Assembly: GCF_029894425.1 (NCBI RefSeq)
Contig: NZ_JARXYJ010000003.1
Span: 62,001 to 126,000, forward strand
Reading direction: 5' to 3'
Length of the DNA: 64,000 bases
From: Streptomyces sp. SAI-127
GTDB lineage: Bacteria; Actinomycetota; Actinomycetes; Streptomycetales; Streptomycetaceae
Position numbers and translations under genes: made by a program. How positions within the stretch are numbered: position 1 is the stretch's first letter; each line of letters starts with the position of its first letter. Shown in pieces: positions 46,531 through 54,866 of the stretch. The notes below the pieces were generated by a model that did no database searches, had not been told where the DNA came from, and saw only the letters and a list, made by a program, of their open reading frames with translations.

Positions 46531-47280
46531 TCAGCCCAGGTGGCGGGCGGTGATTTCCGCCGCGGTGTCGGTCACCCGCCGCCCCAGCTCGGCGAGCCGG
46601 GCGGGATCGAAGCGGGAGTCGGGCATGGAGATGCCCACAGCGGCCAGCGGCACGCCGTCACCGTCCAGGACGGGTGCCGCGATGGCGCAGACACCTTGGA
46701 TGTACTGGTTGTGGTTGACGGCGTATCCGCGCTCTCTGACACGGCGTATCTCCGCGCGTAGAGCGACCGGGTCGGTGATGGTCTCCTCGCCGTAGCCCTC
46801 CAGCGTGCCCGCGGTGAGCTCGTCGACCTCGGACTTCGGCAGATGGGCGAGGACGGCGCGCCCGGTGGCCGTGGCGTGCAGGGGTGAGGTGTCGCCGATG
46901 GCGTGGAAGGTGCGTACGGCGTGGTCGCAGTCGATGCGGTCCACCACGACCATGCAGTGCAGGGCGTCCGGAACGGTCAGGTGGATGGTCTCGTTCAGCG
47001 CGTCGCGGAGCCGCATCATCGGTTCGCGGGCGGCGGCGTACAGGCTGGAGCCCTGGAGGGCGGCGGGGCGTACGGCGAGCACTCGTGCGCCGATCTCCCA
47101 GCGGGTGGTGTCTGTCCGGTTGGCCCGCAGCCAGCCCGCCTCGTCGAGGGTGACCAGGGTGCGCTGCACGGTCGACTTCGGGAGCCCGAAGAGCTTCGTC
47201 AGCTCCCCGACGGTCACCGGCTGGTGCTGGGCGACCGCCTCCAGGATGCGCAGTGACCTGGTCACACTCTTCATTTCCAT
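46531..47280 (-). CDS. IclR-family regulator (paralogue 1)
   Basis: 249 residues. The winged helix-turn-helix (SVTRSLRILEAVAQHQPVTV, LTKLFGLPKSTVQRTLVTLD) is followed by the IclR effector domain (ALNETIHLTVPDALHCMVVV, HATATGRAVLAHLPKSE, VCAIAAPVLDGDGVPLAAVG). It is highly similar to the next gene upstream (47565), especially in the first 140 residues; the C-terminal parts differ more, suggesting the same operator but different ligands. Its promoter has the same structure as the paralogue's. Confidence 0.92.
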   Translation of the reverse strand: MEMKSVTRSLRILEAVAQHQPVTVGELTKLFGLPKSTVQRTLVTLDEAGWLRANRTDTTRWEIGARVLAVRPAALQGSSLYAAAREPMMRLRDALNETIHLTVPDALHCMVVVDRIDCDHAVRTFHAIGDTSPLHATATGRAVLAHLPKSEVDELTAGTLEGYGEETITDPVALRAEIRRVRERGYAVNHNQYIQGVCAIAAPVLDGDGVPLAAVGISMPDSRFDPARLAELGRRVTDTAAEITARHLG

Positions 47281-47354
47281 TGCCGCGCCCCCGGGGGTTC
47301 TGCAGACGTCGTCGGACTCACCTCTCGACTTCCTCCCGGAGCCGCAGGCATGCT

Positions 47355-47392
47355 CGTGCCGGATTCTAGCATGGCGTCCCACAATGTGGCAC
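47355..47392 (-). promoter_or_regulatory. promoter and operator of IclR paralogue 1
   Basis: On the minus strand TGCCAC, 17 bp, TAGAAT forms a good vegetative promoter. The palindromic GTCCCACAATGTGGCAC (47376-47392) covers the -35 and spacer, a typical IclR site. The same arrangement precedes paralogue 2. Confidence 0.7.
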
Positions 47393-47564
47393 GTGCCTTT
47401 GTCTGGAGATCGGACCGGCGCAGAGGCGGAATGTGGATCCGGCGCCGGTGCCCGCGCTTCCCCCTGGCCGGGTGCAGGGCTGGGCCTGGCGTGGAAACGC
47501 GAGGGCCGACTCCCGGGCGGGGGAGCTGGCCCTCGTTCCTGCGGGGCTGATCCCCGCTTCCCGC

Positions 47565-48317
47565 TCAGGCGCCCAGGCGGCGCCCCGTGATCTCCGTGGC
47601 CGTGTCGGCGACGAGGCGGCCCCACTCGGGCAGCTGGTCCTCGTCGTACCGGGAGTCGGGCATGGAGATGGCGACGGTGGCCAGCGGCGTGCCGTCCTCG
47701 TCGAGGACGGGCGCGGCGATGGCGCAGACGTCCGGCCGGTACTGGTTGCGGTTGACCGCGTAGCCGTCGGCGCTGGTCCGGCGCAGCTCGGCACGGAGGT
47801 CCTCGGCGTCCACCGGTGTCGTCTCGCTGTAGCGCTCAAGCCCCTGGGCGATGAACTCCTCGACGTCCTGCTTCGGCAGATGGGCGAGGACGGCGCGCCC
47901 GGTGGCCGTGGCGTGCAGGGGTGAGGTGTCGCCGATGGCGTGGAAGGTCCGTACGGCGTGGTCGCAGTCGACGCGGTCCACCACGACCATGCACTGCAGG
48001 GCGTCCGGCACCGACAGGTGGATGGTCTCGTTCACCTTGTCCCTCAGCCGCACCATCGGTTCGCGGGCGGCGGCGAACAGGCTGGATCCCTGCAGGGCGG
48101 CGGGGCGTACGGCGAGCACCCGTGCGCCGATCTCCCAGCGGGTGGTGTCCCTGCGGTTGGCCCGCAGCCACCCCGCCTCGGCCAGCGTGACCAGGGTGCG
48201 CTGCACGGTCGACTTCGGGAGGCCGAAGAGCTTCGTCAGCTCCCCGACGGTCACCGGCTGGTGCTGGGCGACCGCCTCCAGGATGCGCAGTGATCTGGTG
48301 ACACTCTTCATTTCCAT
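47565..48317 (-). CDS. IclR-family regulator (paralogue 2)
   Basis: 250 residues from ATG 48317. Helix-turn-helix LTKLFGLPKSTVQRTLVTLA and effector domain (KVNETIHLSVPDALQCMVVV, VCAIAAPVLDEDGTPLATVA) as in paralogue 1. It is divergent from the amine-catabolic operon starting at 48592, the usual place for its regulator, so it is the better candidate for controlling that operon. The two genes arose by tandem duplication including the promoter. Confidence 0.92.
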   Translation of the reverse strand: MEMKSVTRSLRILEAVAQHQPVTVGELTKLFGLPKSTVQRTLVTLAEAGWLRANRRDTTRWEIGARVLAVRPAALQGSSLFAAAREPMVRLRDKVNETIHLSVPDALQCMVVVDRVDCDHAVRTFHAIGDTSPLHATATGRAVLAHLPKQDVEEFIAQGLERYSETTPVDAEDLRAELRRTSADGYAVNRNQYRPDVCAIAAPVLDEDGTPLATVAISMPDSRYDEDQLPEWGRLVADTATEITGRRLGA

Positions 48318-48392
48318 CCGATTTCCCCCTGTTAATCCTCGGAGTTCTCCAGGGACATCCTCTTGACTCCCTTTCGTGGCCCTGCCATTCTC

Positions 48393-48429
48393 GTGCCAGA
48401 TTCTAGCACAGCGTTCCACAATGTGGCAC
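48393..48429 (-). promoter_or_regulatory. promoter and operator of IclR paralogue 2
   Basis: TGCCAC, 17 bp, TAGAAT on the minus strand, with the near-palindrome GTTCCACAATGTGGCAC (48413-48429) over the -35 and spacer. It lies about 165 bp before the divergent catabolic operon and may control both directions. Confidence 0.7.
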
Positions 48430-48591
48430 GGCTCCCGGGGAGATCCCGCCGAAGTGAGCCGGACTTGAGATGCGGCGACACCCAGCTGTTGGGCCGCAGA
48501 GAAGCCCCCAGCCCCCGCCCAGACCGCCTCGAATCGATCAGCCTCACGTCGGGGGCCAGCATGCGCCCCGGCGAAACGAAAGGAAAGCCCC

Positions 48592-49728
48592 GTGTCAGCT
48601 GCCAGGAAGCGCGTCGCCGTCGTCGGCGTCGGAACGATGGGCAGCCAGGCCGCCTGGCGCCTGGCGGCCCGCGGCGCCGAGGTGGTCGGCTACGACCGCT
48701 TCGCCCCGGGCCACGACCGCAGCGCCGCCGGCGGCGAAACCCGGATCTTCCGCAGCGCCCACTTCGAGGACTCCCGGTACGTGCCGCTGCTCCAGCACGC
48801 CGACGCCCTGTGGGAGCGACTCCAGCAGGAGACCGGCCGCGAACTGCGCAGCCTCACCGGATGCCTGCTGATGGGGCCCGCCGGTCACCATCAGATGGCC
48901 ACCGTCCTTCAGTCCATCGCCGAGCACGGCCTGGACCACGAGGTGCTCGACGTGGATGCCCTGGCCAAGCGCTTCCCGCAGTTCCGGATCGAGGACGGTG
49001 ACGCGGCCGTACTCGACCGCAGGGCCGGCTTCATCCGCCCCGAGCTGTCGATCCAGACCGCCGCCCGCCGCGCCGAGGAGCTGGGCGCGCGCATCCACCG
49101 CTACACCGCGGTCCGCGAGATCGTCCCCGTCGCGAACGGCGTCGAGATCCGCACCGACGCCGGCAACGAGCACTTCGACACGGCCGTCGTCACCCCCGGC
49201 CCCTGGGTCAACGACCTGCTGCCCGACCTGCCCTGGGAGGTCGACATCCGCCGGCTGATCAGCGCCTGGTACGTGCCCACCACCGACGCCTGGTTCGGCG
49301 AGGAGCGCCCCGCCTTCATCCGTACCGCGCCCACGCACTGCTACGGCCTGCCCTCCCCGGACGGCGTCTCCGTCAAGCTCGGCCTCTCCCGCGCCCTGCA
49401 CCGCCCCGCCGGTGACCCGAACCAGCTGGACCGGACCGTCGAGCCCGAGGAGCTGGAAATCTTCACCGAGTTGATCGGGCGTCACATGCCGGACCTGAAC
49501 CCCGATCCGACCCGCCTCTCCGTCTATATGGAGGGCTACACCGCGAGCAGCCGCCCGCTGGTCGGTCCGCTGCCCGGCGCCGAGAACGTCGTCCTGCTCG
49601 CCGGTTTCTCCGGCCACGGCTTCAAGCTCTCGCCCGCCTTCGGCGACATCGCCGCCGACCTGGCGCTGGACGGCGACTCGCCGCAGCCCGTCGACTTCCT
49701 GTCCACCCTCGACCGAACGGTGGCGTGA
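48592..49728 (+). CDS. FAD-dependent amine oxidase, sarcosine/methyltryptophan oxidase-like
   Basis: 378 residues, GTG start at 48592 after GAAAGGAAA. The FAD-binding start is VAVVGVGTMGSQAAWRLAAR with Glu/Asp-equivalent VGYDRF, and SAAGGETRIFR is the MSOX/MTOX-type signature. It should oxidise a secondary or primary amine to an imine, releasing H2O2. The Cys that covalently binds FAD in MSOX-type enzymes (motif near KxCxYT) is absent: the segment reads LSVYMEGYTASSRPLVGPLP, so FAD is probably bound non-covalently. First gene of a long operon; the next gene starts within its stop (GTGA). Confidence 0.85.
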   Translation: MSAARKRVAVVGVGTMGSQAAWRLAARGAEVVGYDRFAPGHDRSAAGGETRIFRSAHFEDSRYVPLLQHADALWERLQQETGRELRSLTGCLLMGPAGHHQMATVLQSIAEHGLDHEVLDVDALAKRFPQFRIEDGDAAVLDRRAGFIRPELSIQTAARRAEELGARIHRYTAVREIVPVANGVEIRTDAGNEHFDTAVVTPGPWVNDLLPDLPWEVDIRRLISAWYVPTTDAWFGEERPAFIRTAPTHCYGLPSPDGVSVKLGLSRALHRPAGDPNQLDRTVEPEELEIFTELIGRHMPDLNPDPTRLSVYMEGYTASSRPLVGPLPGAENVVLLAGFSGHGFKLSPAFGDIAADLALDGDSPQPVDFLSTLDRTVA

Positions 49729-50732
49729 CGACCATGACCTCGACGAAGAGCTCCCTGTCCGTCGGCGCCCTGAGCGCCGAGCCCGGCAACAAGGTCCGCG
49801 GCACCGTACCCGCCGACCTGGGCACGCTCACCGCGGACATCCCGCTGACCCTGGTCAACGGCGCTCACCCCGGCCCTCGCGTCCTCATCACGGCAGGCGT
49901 GCACGGCGGCGAGTTCACCGGCATCGACGCGGCCACCCGGCTCGCGGCCCTGCTGGAACCCGGCGAGGTGCACGGCCAGGTCGTCGTCTGCCAGGTCGCC
50001 AACCCGCCGGCGGTGTACCAAGGACGGCTCGGCGTCTCCCCGGTCGACGGCGTCAACATCAACCGCGTCTTCCCCGGCGACCCCGACGGCGGCCCCACCG
50101 AGCGGCTCGCCGCCTGGCTCTTCACCCACCTCGTCGAAGGCGCCGACGCCTACGTCGACCTGCACTCCGGCGGCATCGACGAGGTCCTCAAGGACTTCGT
50201 GGGCTACCGCCTCACCGGAGACCCCGAACTCGACGGCAAGACGGCCGACATGGCAGGCGCCCTCGGCATCGAAGATGTCATCTTCGGCATGAACGCCGAC
50301 GGCGGCAACAGCCACGCGGCCGCCGCCCGACAAGGCATCCCGGCGATCCTCGTCGAGACCGGGCAGCTGGGCGAACGCGACCCGGAGGCCGCCCGGCGCC
50401 TGGTAGGCGGCCTGTACGGGGTGCTGAGCCGGCTCGGAGTCCTCGACACACGGCCCCAGAACCCGGCGTCGCCGGTCCGCGAGTGGGTCTGGGCCGCGGG
50501 CGTCACAGCCGAGAACAGCGGCCTCTGGTACCCGGAGTTCACCGCCGGCGACGACGTGACGGCCGGCCAGGTCATCGGCCACGTCATCGCCCCGGCCGAC
50601 GGCCAGGAGTACAAGATCCACACCCCCGCCACCGGACGGATCTTCTACGGAATGCGCGGCCTCACCGTCGCCCCCGGCGCCGAACTGGCAGCCATCGCCG
50701 CCCCAGCCCCCCGGGACTCCGGCGACCACTGA
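49725..50732 (+). CDS. succinylglutamate desuccinylase/aspartoacylase-family deacylase 1
   Basis: 335 residues. GTG 49725 overlaps the previous stop by four bases; an in-frame ATG at 49734 is an alternative. Zinc ligands His/Glu in TAGVHGGEFTG and His in AYVDLHSGGIDE, with the Arg substrate site NINRVFPGD, mark an M14-type deacylase. It removes an acyl group from an N-acyl amino compound; N-acetyl-diaminobutyrate deacetylase (DoeB) of ectoine breakdown belongs to this family. The C-terminal beta domain (ITAENSGLWY, IHTPATGRIFYG) is complete. A second member lies further down the operon. Confidence 0.88.
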   Translation: MTTMTSTKSSLSVGALSAEPGNKVRGTVPADLGTLTADIPLTLVNGAHPGPRVLITAGVHGGEFTGIDAATRLAALLEPGEVHGQVVVCQVANPPAVYQGRLGVSPVDGVNINRVFPGDPDGGPTERLAAWLFTHLVEGADAYVDLHSGGIDEVLKDFVGYRLTGDPELDGKTADMAGALGIEDVIFGMNADGGNSHAAAARQGIPAILVETGQLGERDPEAARRLVGGLYGVLSRLGVLDTRPQNPASPVREWVWAAGVTAENSGLWYPEFTAGDDVTAGQVIGHVIAPADGQEYKIHTPATGRIFYGMRGLTVAPGAELAAIAAPAPRDSGDH

Positions 50733-50841
50733 CCCCACCCCCCGCAAAACCCCTCCCCGTACGACCAGAACGGGCAACCGCACCAGCCCGCACCCCCGCA
50801 CGCATCCTCTCCCCTCGTACCGCACCTCCAGGAGGCAACCG

Positions 50842-51945
50842 GTGAAGGACTTTCGGATCGACCGCAGAGTGTTTCTGCGCGGCGCAGGCGGCGTTGCCGC
50901 AGGCATCGCCGCCGCCACGTCGCTCAGCGCATGCGGCACCGGCACCAGCCGGTCCGTCGGCAGCGGCGGCAAGAGCTCCAAGACGCTCGTCGTGCGCAAC
51001 AGCGGTGGCTCCTACGGCGACGCCAACCAGCAGGCGATCTACGAGCCGTTCACCAAGGAGACCGGCATCCAGGTCAAGGTGGTGAACATCGAGTACGCCC
51101 AGATGCTCGCCCAGATCAAGCAGGGCCGCCCGCAGTTCGACGTCATCGACGACTCGATGGCCGACTTCGTGCTCTTCAAGCAGCAGGGCGCGACAGAGGA
51201 CCTCGACTACGACCGGCTGAAGAACTTCAAGAACGCGGGCATCGCCAAGACCCTGGTCACCTCCAACGCGGTCGGCAAGAACTACTGGGCCAGCGTGATG
51301 GCCTACCGCACCGACTCCTTCGGCAAGCAGAAACCTTCCTCCTGGGCCGACTTCTGGGACACCAAGGCGTTCCCGGGCAACCGCGCCCTGCAGGCCCTGG
51401 ACGCCGACCTGCCCGAGCTGGAGTTCGCCCTCCTCGCCGACGGCGTGGCCCTGGACAAGCTCTACCCCCTCGATGTGGACCGCGCCTTCAAGGTCCTGAG
51501 TGAGATCAAGCCCCACGTCCGCAAGTTCTGGGACACCGGCGCCCTGCCCGGCGTGCTGCTGGGCCGCAAGGAGGTCGATGCCTCCAGCGTCTGGCACGGC
51601 CGCCTGGACGCCCTGATCAAGGGCGGCGCACCGCTTGCCTACCAGTGGAACGGCGCCCGTCGGCAGAGCAACGCCCTTGGCATCCCCAAGGGCGCCGCGA
51701 ACCTCGACGCCGCCTACCGGCTCATCGACTTCGCGCTGCGCCCCGAGGTGCAGGCCGCCTACGCCGAGATCTACCCGATGGCCCCGTCGGTGCCCGGCGC
51801 CTACAAGAAGCTCTCGACGACCACCGCCGCGAACCTGGGTAGCTCTCCCGGACACCTGGAGTCCGGCTTCGACCTGGACGTCGAGTGGTGGATCAACAAC
51901 CAGGACGCCGTGTCCAAGCGCTGGCAGGAGTGGACTCATGCCTGA
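50842..51945 (+). CDS. ABC transporter substrate-binding lipoprotein, polyamine type
   Basis: 367 residues from GTG 50842 after GGAGG. A twin-arginine-like signal (DRRVFLRGAGG) and lipobox LSAC indicate export and anchoring. The PotD/AfuA-like fold is shown by VVRNSGGSYGDANQQAIYEP, DVIDDSMADFVLFKQQG and GIPKGAANLDAAYRLIDFAL. It captures the substrate for the importer encoded by the next three genes. The substrate is probably a polyamine-like or other amine-containing compound. Confidence 0.9.
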   Translation: MKDFRIDRRVFLRGAGGVAAGIAAATSLSACGTGTSRSVGSGGKSSKTLVVRNSGGSYGDANQQAIYEPFTKETGIQVKVVNIEYAQMLAQIKQGRPQFDVIDDSMADFVLFKQQGATEDLDYDRLKNFKNAGIAKTLVTSNAVGKNYWASVMAYRTDSFGKQKPSSWADFWDTKAFPGNRALQALDADLPELEFALLADGVALDKLYPLDVDRAFKVLSEIKPHVRKFWDTGALPGVLLGRKEVDASSVWHGRLDALIKGGAPLAYQWNGARRQSNALGIPKGAANLDAAYRLIDFALRPEVQAAYAEIYPMAPSVPGAYKKLSTTTAANLGSSPGHLESGFDLDVEWWINNQDAVSKRWQEWTHA

Positions 51946-53077
51946 GACCCACGTGATGTCCGAGCCGTCGCTCGCCGCCCCGGCGGCGCTGGCCGGCAGC
52001 GGAAAGCCCTTGTCAGTGCAGGCACTGCGCAAGACGTACAGCGGCGTCACCGCGGTCGACGAGGTCTCCATGGAGATCGCGGCGGGCGAGTTCGTCACCT
52101 TCCTGGGGTCCTCGGGCTCCGGCAAGACCACGACCCTGATGATGATCGCCGGGTTCTGCGAGCCCGACTCCGGCAGCATCGTGGTCGGCGGCCGTGACGT
52201 GACCCGACTGGCCCCGCAGAAGCGCGGACTGGGCTTTGTCTTCCAGCAGTACCTGCTCTTCCCGCACATGACGGTGTGGGAGAACGTCGCCTTCCCGCTG
52301 CAACTGCGCGGCGTGCCGAAGGCGGAGCTGCGCCGCCGGGTCGGCGAAGCGCTGGAGATGGCCGGACTCTCGAAGATGGCCCGCCGCCGGCCGCGCGAGC
52401 TGTCCGGCGGCCAGCAGCAGCGCGTCGCCCTGTGCCGCGCCCTGGTCTACCGGCCCCCGGTGATCCTCATGGACGAGCCGCTCGGCGCCCTGGACAAGAA
52501 GCTGCGCGACCAGCTCCAGACCGAGATCAAACGCATCCAGCAGGAACTCGGCCTGACCGTCATCTATGTGACGCACGATCAGGAGGAGGCGCTCGTCCTG
52601 TCCGACCGGATCGCGGTGATGCGGGACGGCCTGATCGACCAGTTCGACACCCCGCAGGAGCTCTTCGAGCGCCCCCGCACCCCGTTCGTCGCCGACTTCC
52701 TCGGCGCCGCGAACTTCCTCCCGGGCCGCGTGGAGGAACAGAACGCGGAGCACACCCTCGTACGGTTGGACAGCGGCGGTCTGCTGCAGGCCCGCCTGCG
52801 GGCCGTCCCGGACGGCGCACGGGTGCGCGCGGCAGTCCAGCCCGGCCGCCTCGTGCTGTGTCCGCCGGGCGACGGGTTCTGTACGGGGACCGTCGAGACG
52901 GTCACCTACGTCGGCACCCTGGTCCGCGTCACCGTCCGCCCCCTCGGCGGCACGGACACCGAACTCATTCGACTGGAACTGCCCGCCGGCCGCGCACCCG
53001 CTCTCGGCCAGCGGGTCGACCTGGCCGCGGACCCCGCCAACGTCAGCGTCTTTCCCGACGCGGAACACGGGGGGTGA
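51938..53077 (+). CDS. ABC transporter ATP-binding protein, PotA-like
   Basis: 379 residues; the ATG overlaps the end of the binding-protein gene. Walker A SSGSGKTT, Q-loop VFQQYLLFPHMTV, signature LSGGQQQRVAL, Walker B VILMDEPLGALD and switch THDQEEAL are all intact, followed by a TOBE domain (VRAAVQPGRLVLCP). It powers uptake through the two permeases downstream. Part of the polyamine/opine/iron type of importers. Confidence 0.95.
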   Translation: MPETHVMSEPSLAAPAALAGSGKPLSVQALRKTYSGVTAVDEVSMEIAAGEFVTFLGSSGSGKTTTLMMIAGFCEPDSGSIVVGGRDVTRLAPQKRGLGFVFQQYLLFPHMTVWENVAFPLQLRGVPKAELRRRVGEALEMAGLSKMARRRPRELSGGQQQRVALCRALVYRPPVILMDEPLGALDKKLRDQLQTEIKRIQQELGLTVIYVTHDQEEALVLSDRIAVMRDGLIDQFDTPQELFERPRTPFVADFLGAANFLPGRVEEQNAEHTLVRLDSGGLLQARLRAVPDGARVRAAVQPGRLVLCPPGDGFCTGTVETVTYVGTLVRVTVRPLGGTDTELIRLELPAGRAPALGQRVDLAADPANVSVFPDAEHGG

Positions 53078-53079
53078 CC

Positions 53080-54000
53080 ATGGCCGTGCTCGCCCCCGTA
53101 TCCGGCTCCGCCGCTCCGGCGCCCCGCAAGAAACGACTGGGCCACGCTCTGTCCGACCGCCGCACCCGCTTCGGACTGCTCAACGCCACGCCCGTGGTCG
53201 TCTATCTGCTGATCCTCTTCGTCTATCCCATCTTCAGCACCCTGATGCTGAGCCTGAAGGGCGACAACGGCGGCCTGACCCTCCACTGGTACGCGGACGC
53301 GTTCCAGGGCGCCAACCTGGAGATCCTCCTCACCACCCTGCGGATCTCCGCCGAGACCTCCCTGCTCGCCCTGGTCATCGGCTTCCTGCTGGCCTCTGCG
53401 ATCTCCCGGCTCAAGCCCCTGTGGGCGGGCTTGACGATGATCGTGGTGGTCGTCCCCCACTTCATCAGCGCTCTGGTGCGCACCTACGGCTGGATCATCC
53501 TGCTCGGTGACAACGGCGTGGTGAACAACGTCCTGACGGACATCCACTTCCCGGGCGCACCCTTCCAGTTGCTCTACAACGAGATCGGCGTCGTCATCGG
53601 CACCACCGCCGTGATGCTGCCGTACACCGTACTGCTGCTGTACGCCGTGATGAAGGGCATCGACCAGCGACTGCTCGCCGCCGCGGCCAGCATGGGCGCC
53701 GGCCGGATCACCATCTTCCGCCGGGTCTACGTCCCCCTGGTGGCCCCCGGCCTGGTCAACGCCGGCGTGTTGTCCTTCATCCTCTGCCTGGGCTACTACC
53801 TCACCCCCGCCCTCATGGGCGGCGAGAAGCAGACCATGGTCGCCTCCCTCATCGACGAACAGGTCATGAAGCAGAACCAGTGGAACGGCGCCTCGGCGCT
53901 CGGCATCATCCTGCTGCTCCTCACCTTCGCCGGACTGCTGCTCCTCAGGCTGCTGAAGTCGGCCGGCGAGGCCCTTCGGAACCGGGGTACGGCGTCATGA
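53080..54000 (+). CDS. ABC transporter permease, PotB-like
   Basis: 306 residues from ATG 53080 right after the ATPase stop. Six membrane helices, beginning TPVVVYLLILFVYPIFSTL. The EAA loop that contacts the ATPase is AAAASMGAGRITIFRRVYVP. Forms the channel with the next gene product. The stop overlaps the next start (ATGA). Confidence 0.93.
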   Translation: MAVLAPVSGSAAPAPRKKRLGHALSDRRTRFGLLNATPVVVYLLILFVYPIFSTLMLSLKGDNGGLTLHWYADAFQGANLEILLTTLRISAETSLLALVIGFLLASAISRLKPLWAGLTMIVVVVPHFISALVRTYGWIILLGDNGVVNNVLTDIHFPGAPFQLLYNEIGVVIGTTAVMLPYTVLLLYAVMKGIDQRLLAAAASMGAGRITIFRRVYVPLVAPGLVNAGVLSFILCLGYYLTPALMGGEKQTMVASLIDEQVMKQNQWNGASALGIILLLLTFAGLLLLRLLKSAGEALRNRGTAS

Positions 54001-54866
54001 TCGAACTCCGTTCCACCCTGGCCGGGCGCATCACGCTGGCCGTGTTCTCCACGCTGATCCTGCTGTTCCTGGCCATGCCGATCGTCGTCATCGTCGTGAC
54101 CTCCTTCGGCAAGGACGCCTTCGGCTCCTTCCCGCCGGACTCCTGGACGCTCGGCTGGTACAAGGTCCTCTTCGCCGACGGCAGCAAGTGGCCCGCCGCG
54201 CTGTCGCTCAGCGCTTTGGTGGCGGCGATGACCACGGTCTTCTCGCTGGTCCTGGGCATGACGGCGGCCACGGCCCTGGTCCGCAGCGAACTGCCGCTGC
54301 GCTCGGCGGTCTACGGCCTGGTCCTGGCCCCGCTGGTGATCCCCCAAGTGGTCATCGCCCTTGGTCTGTTCCTCCTCTTCGAGCCGGCCTCGATGCTCGG
54401 CAGCCCGGTCGCCATCGCCCTCGGACACACCGTGCTCGCGTCACCGATCGCCGTGATGATCCTCATGGCCACGCTGAAGGGCATCGACGAACGCCTGGAG
54501 GACGCGGCGGCCAGCATGGGCGCGAGCCGTCTGACCATCGCCCGCCGCATCACCCTCCCGCTGGCCATGCCCGGCCTGGTCGCCGCCGGGATCTTCGCCT
54601 TCATCACCAGCTTCGACGAGTTCTTCATCTCGCAGTTCCTGTCCTCCGTGGACACCACGACCCTGCCGGTCCAGGTGTTCAACGTCCTTCAGTACAACGT
54701 CGACCCGTCGGTGACCGCCGTCAGCGCGATCCTCATCGCGGTCGCCGTCGTGGCCCTGGCACTGGTCGGCGTCGTGCGCAAGCTCAGCGGCTCCGGCAAG
54801 CAGGACGGGCTGCTGCCCGCAGAACCCGGAGTGGGGCTCCCCGCCGGAAGTGAGACCGCATCATGA
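53997..54866 (+). CDS. ABC transporter permease, PotC-like
   Basis: 289 residues from ATG 53997. Six helices (ITLAVFSTLILLFLAMPIVV first) and EAA loop DAAASMGASRLTIARRITLP. Second subunit of the importer channel. Overlaps both neighbours by four bases, showing tight operon structure; the aminotransferase gene starts within its stop. Confidence 0.93.
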   Translation: MIELRSTLAGRITLAVFSTLILLFLAMPIVVIVVTSFGKDAFGSFPPDSWTLGWYKVLFADGSKWPAALSLSALVAAMTTVFSLVLGMTAATALVRSELPLRSAVYGLVLAPLVIPQVVIALGLFLLFEPASMLGSPVAIALGHTVLASPIAVMILMATLKGIDERLEDAAASMGASRLTIARRITLPLAMPGLVAAGIFAFITSFDEFFISQFLSSVDTTTLPVQVFNVLQYNVDPSVTAVSAILIAVAVVALALVGVVRKLSGSGKQDGLLPAEPGVGLPAGSETAS

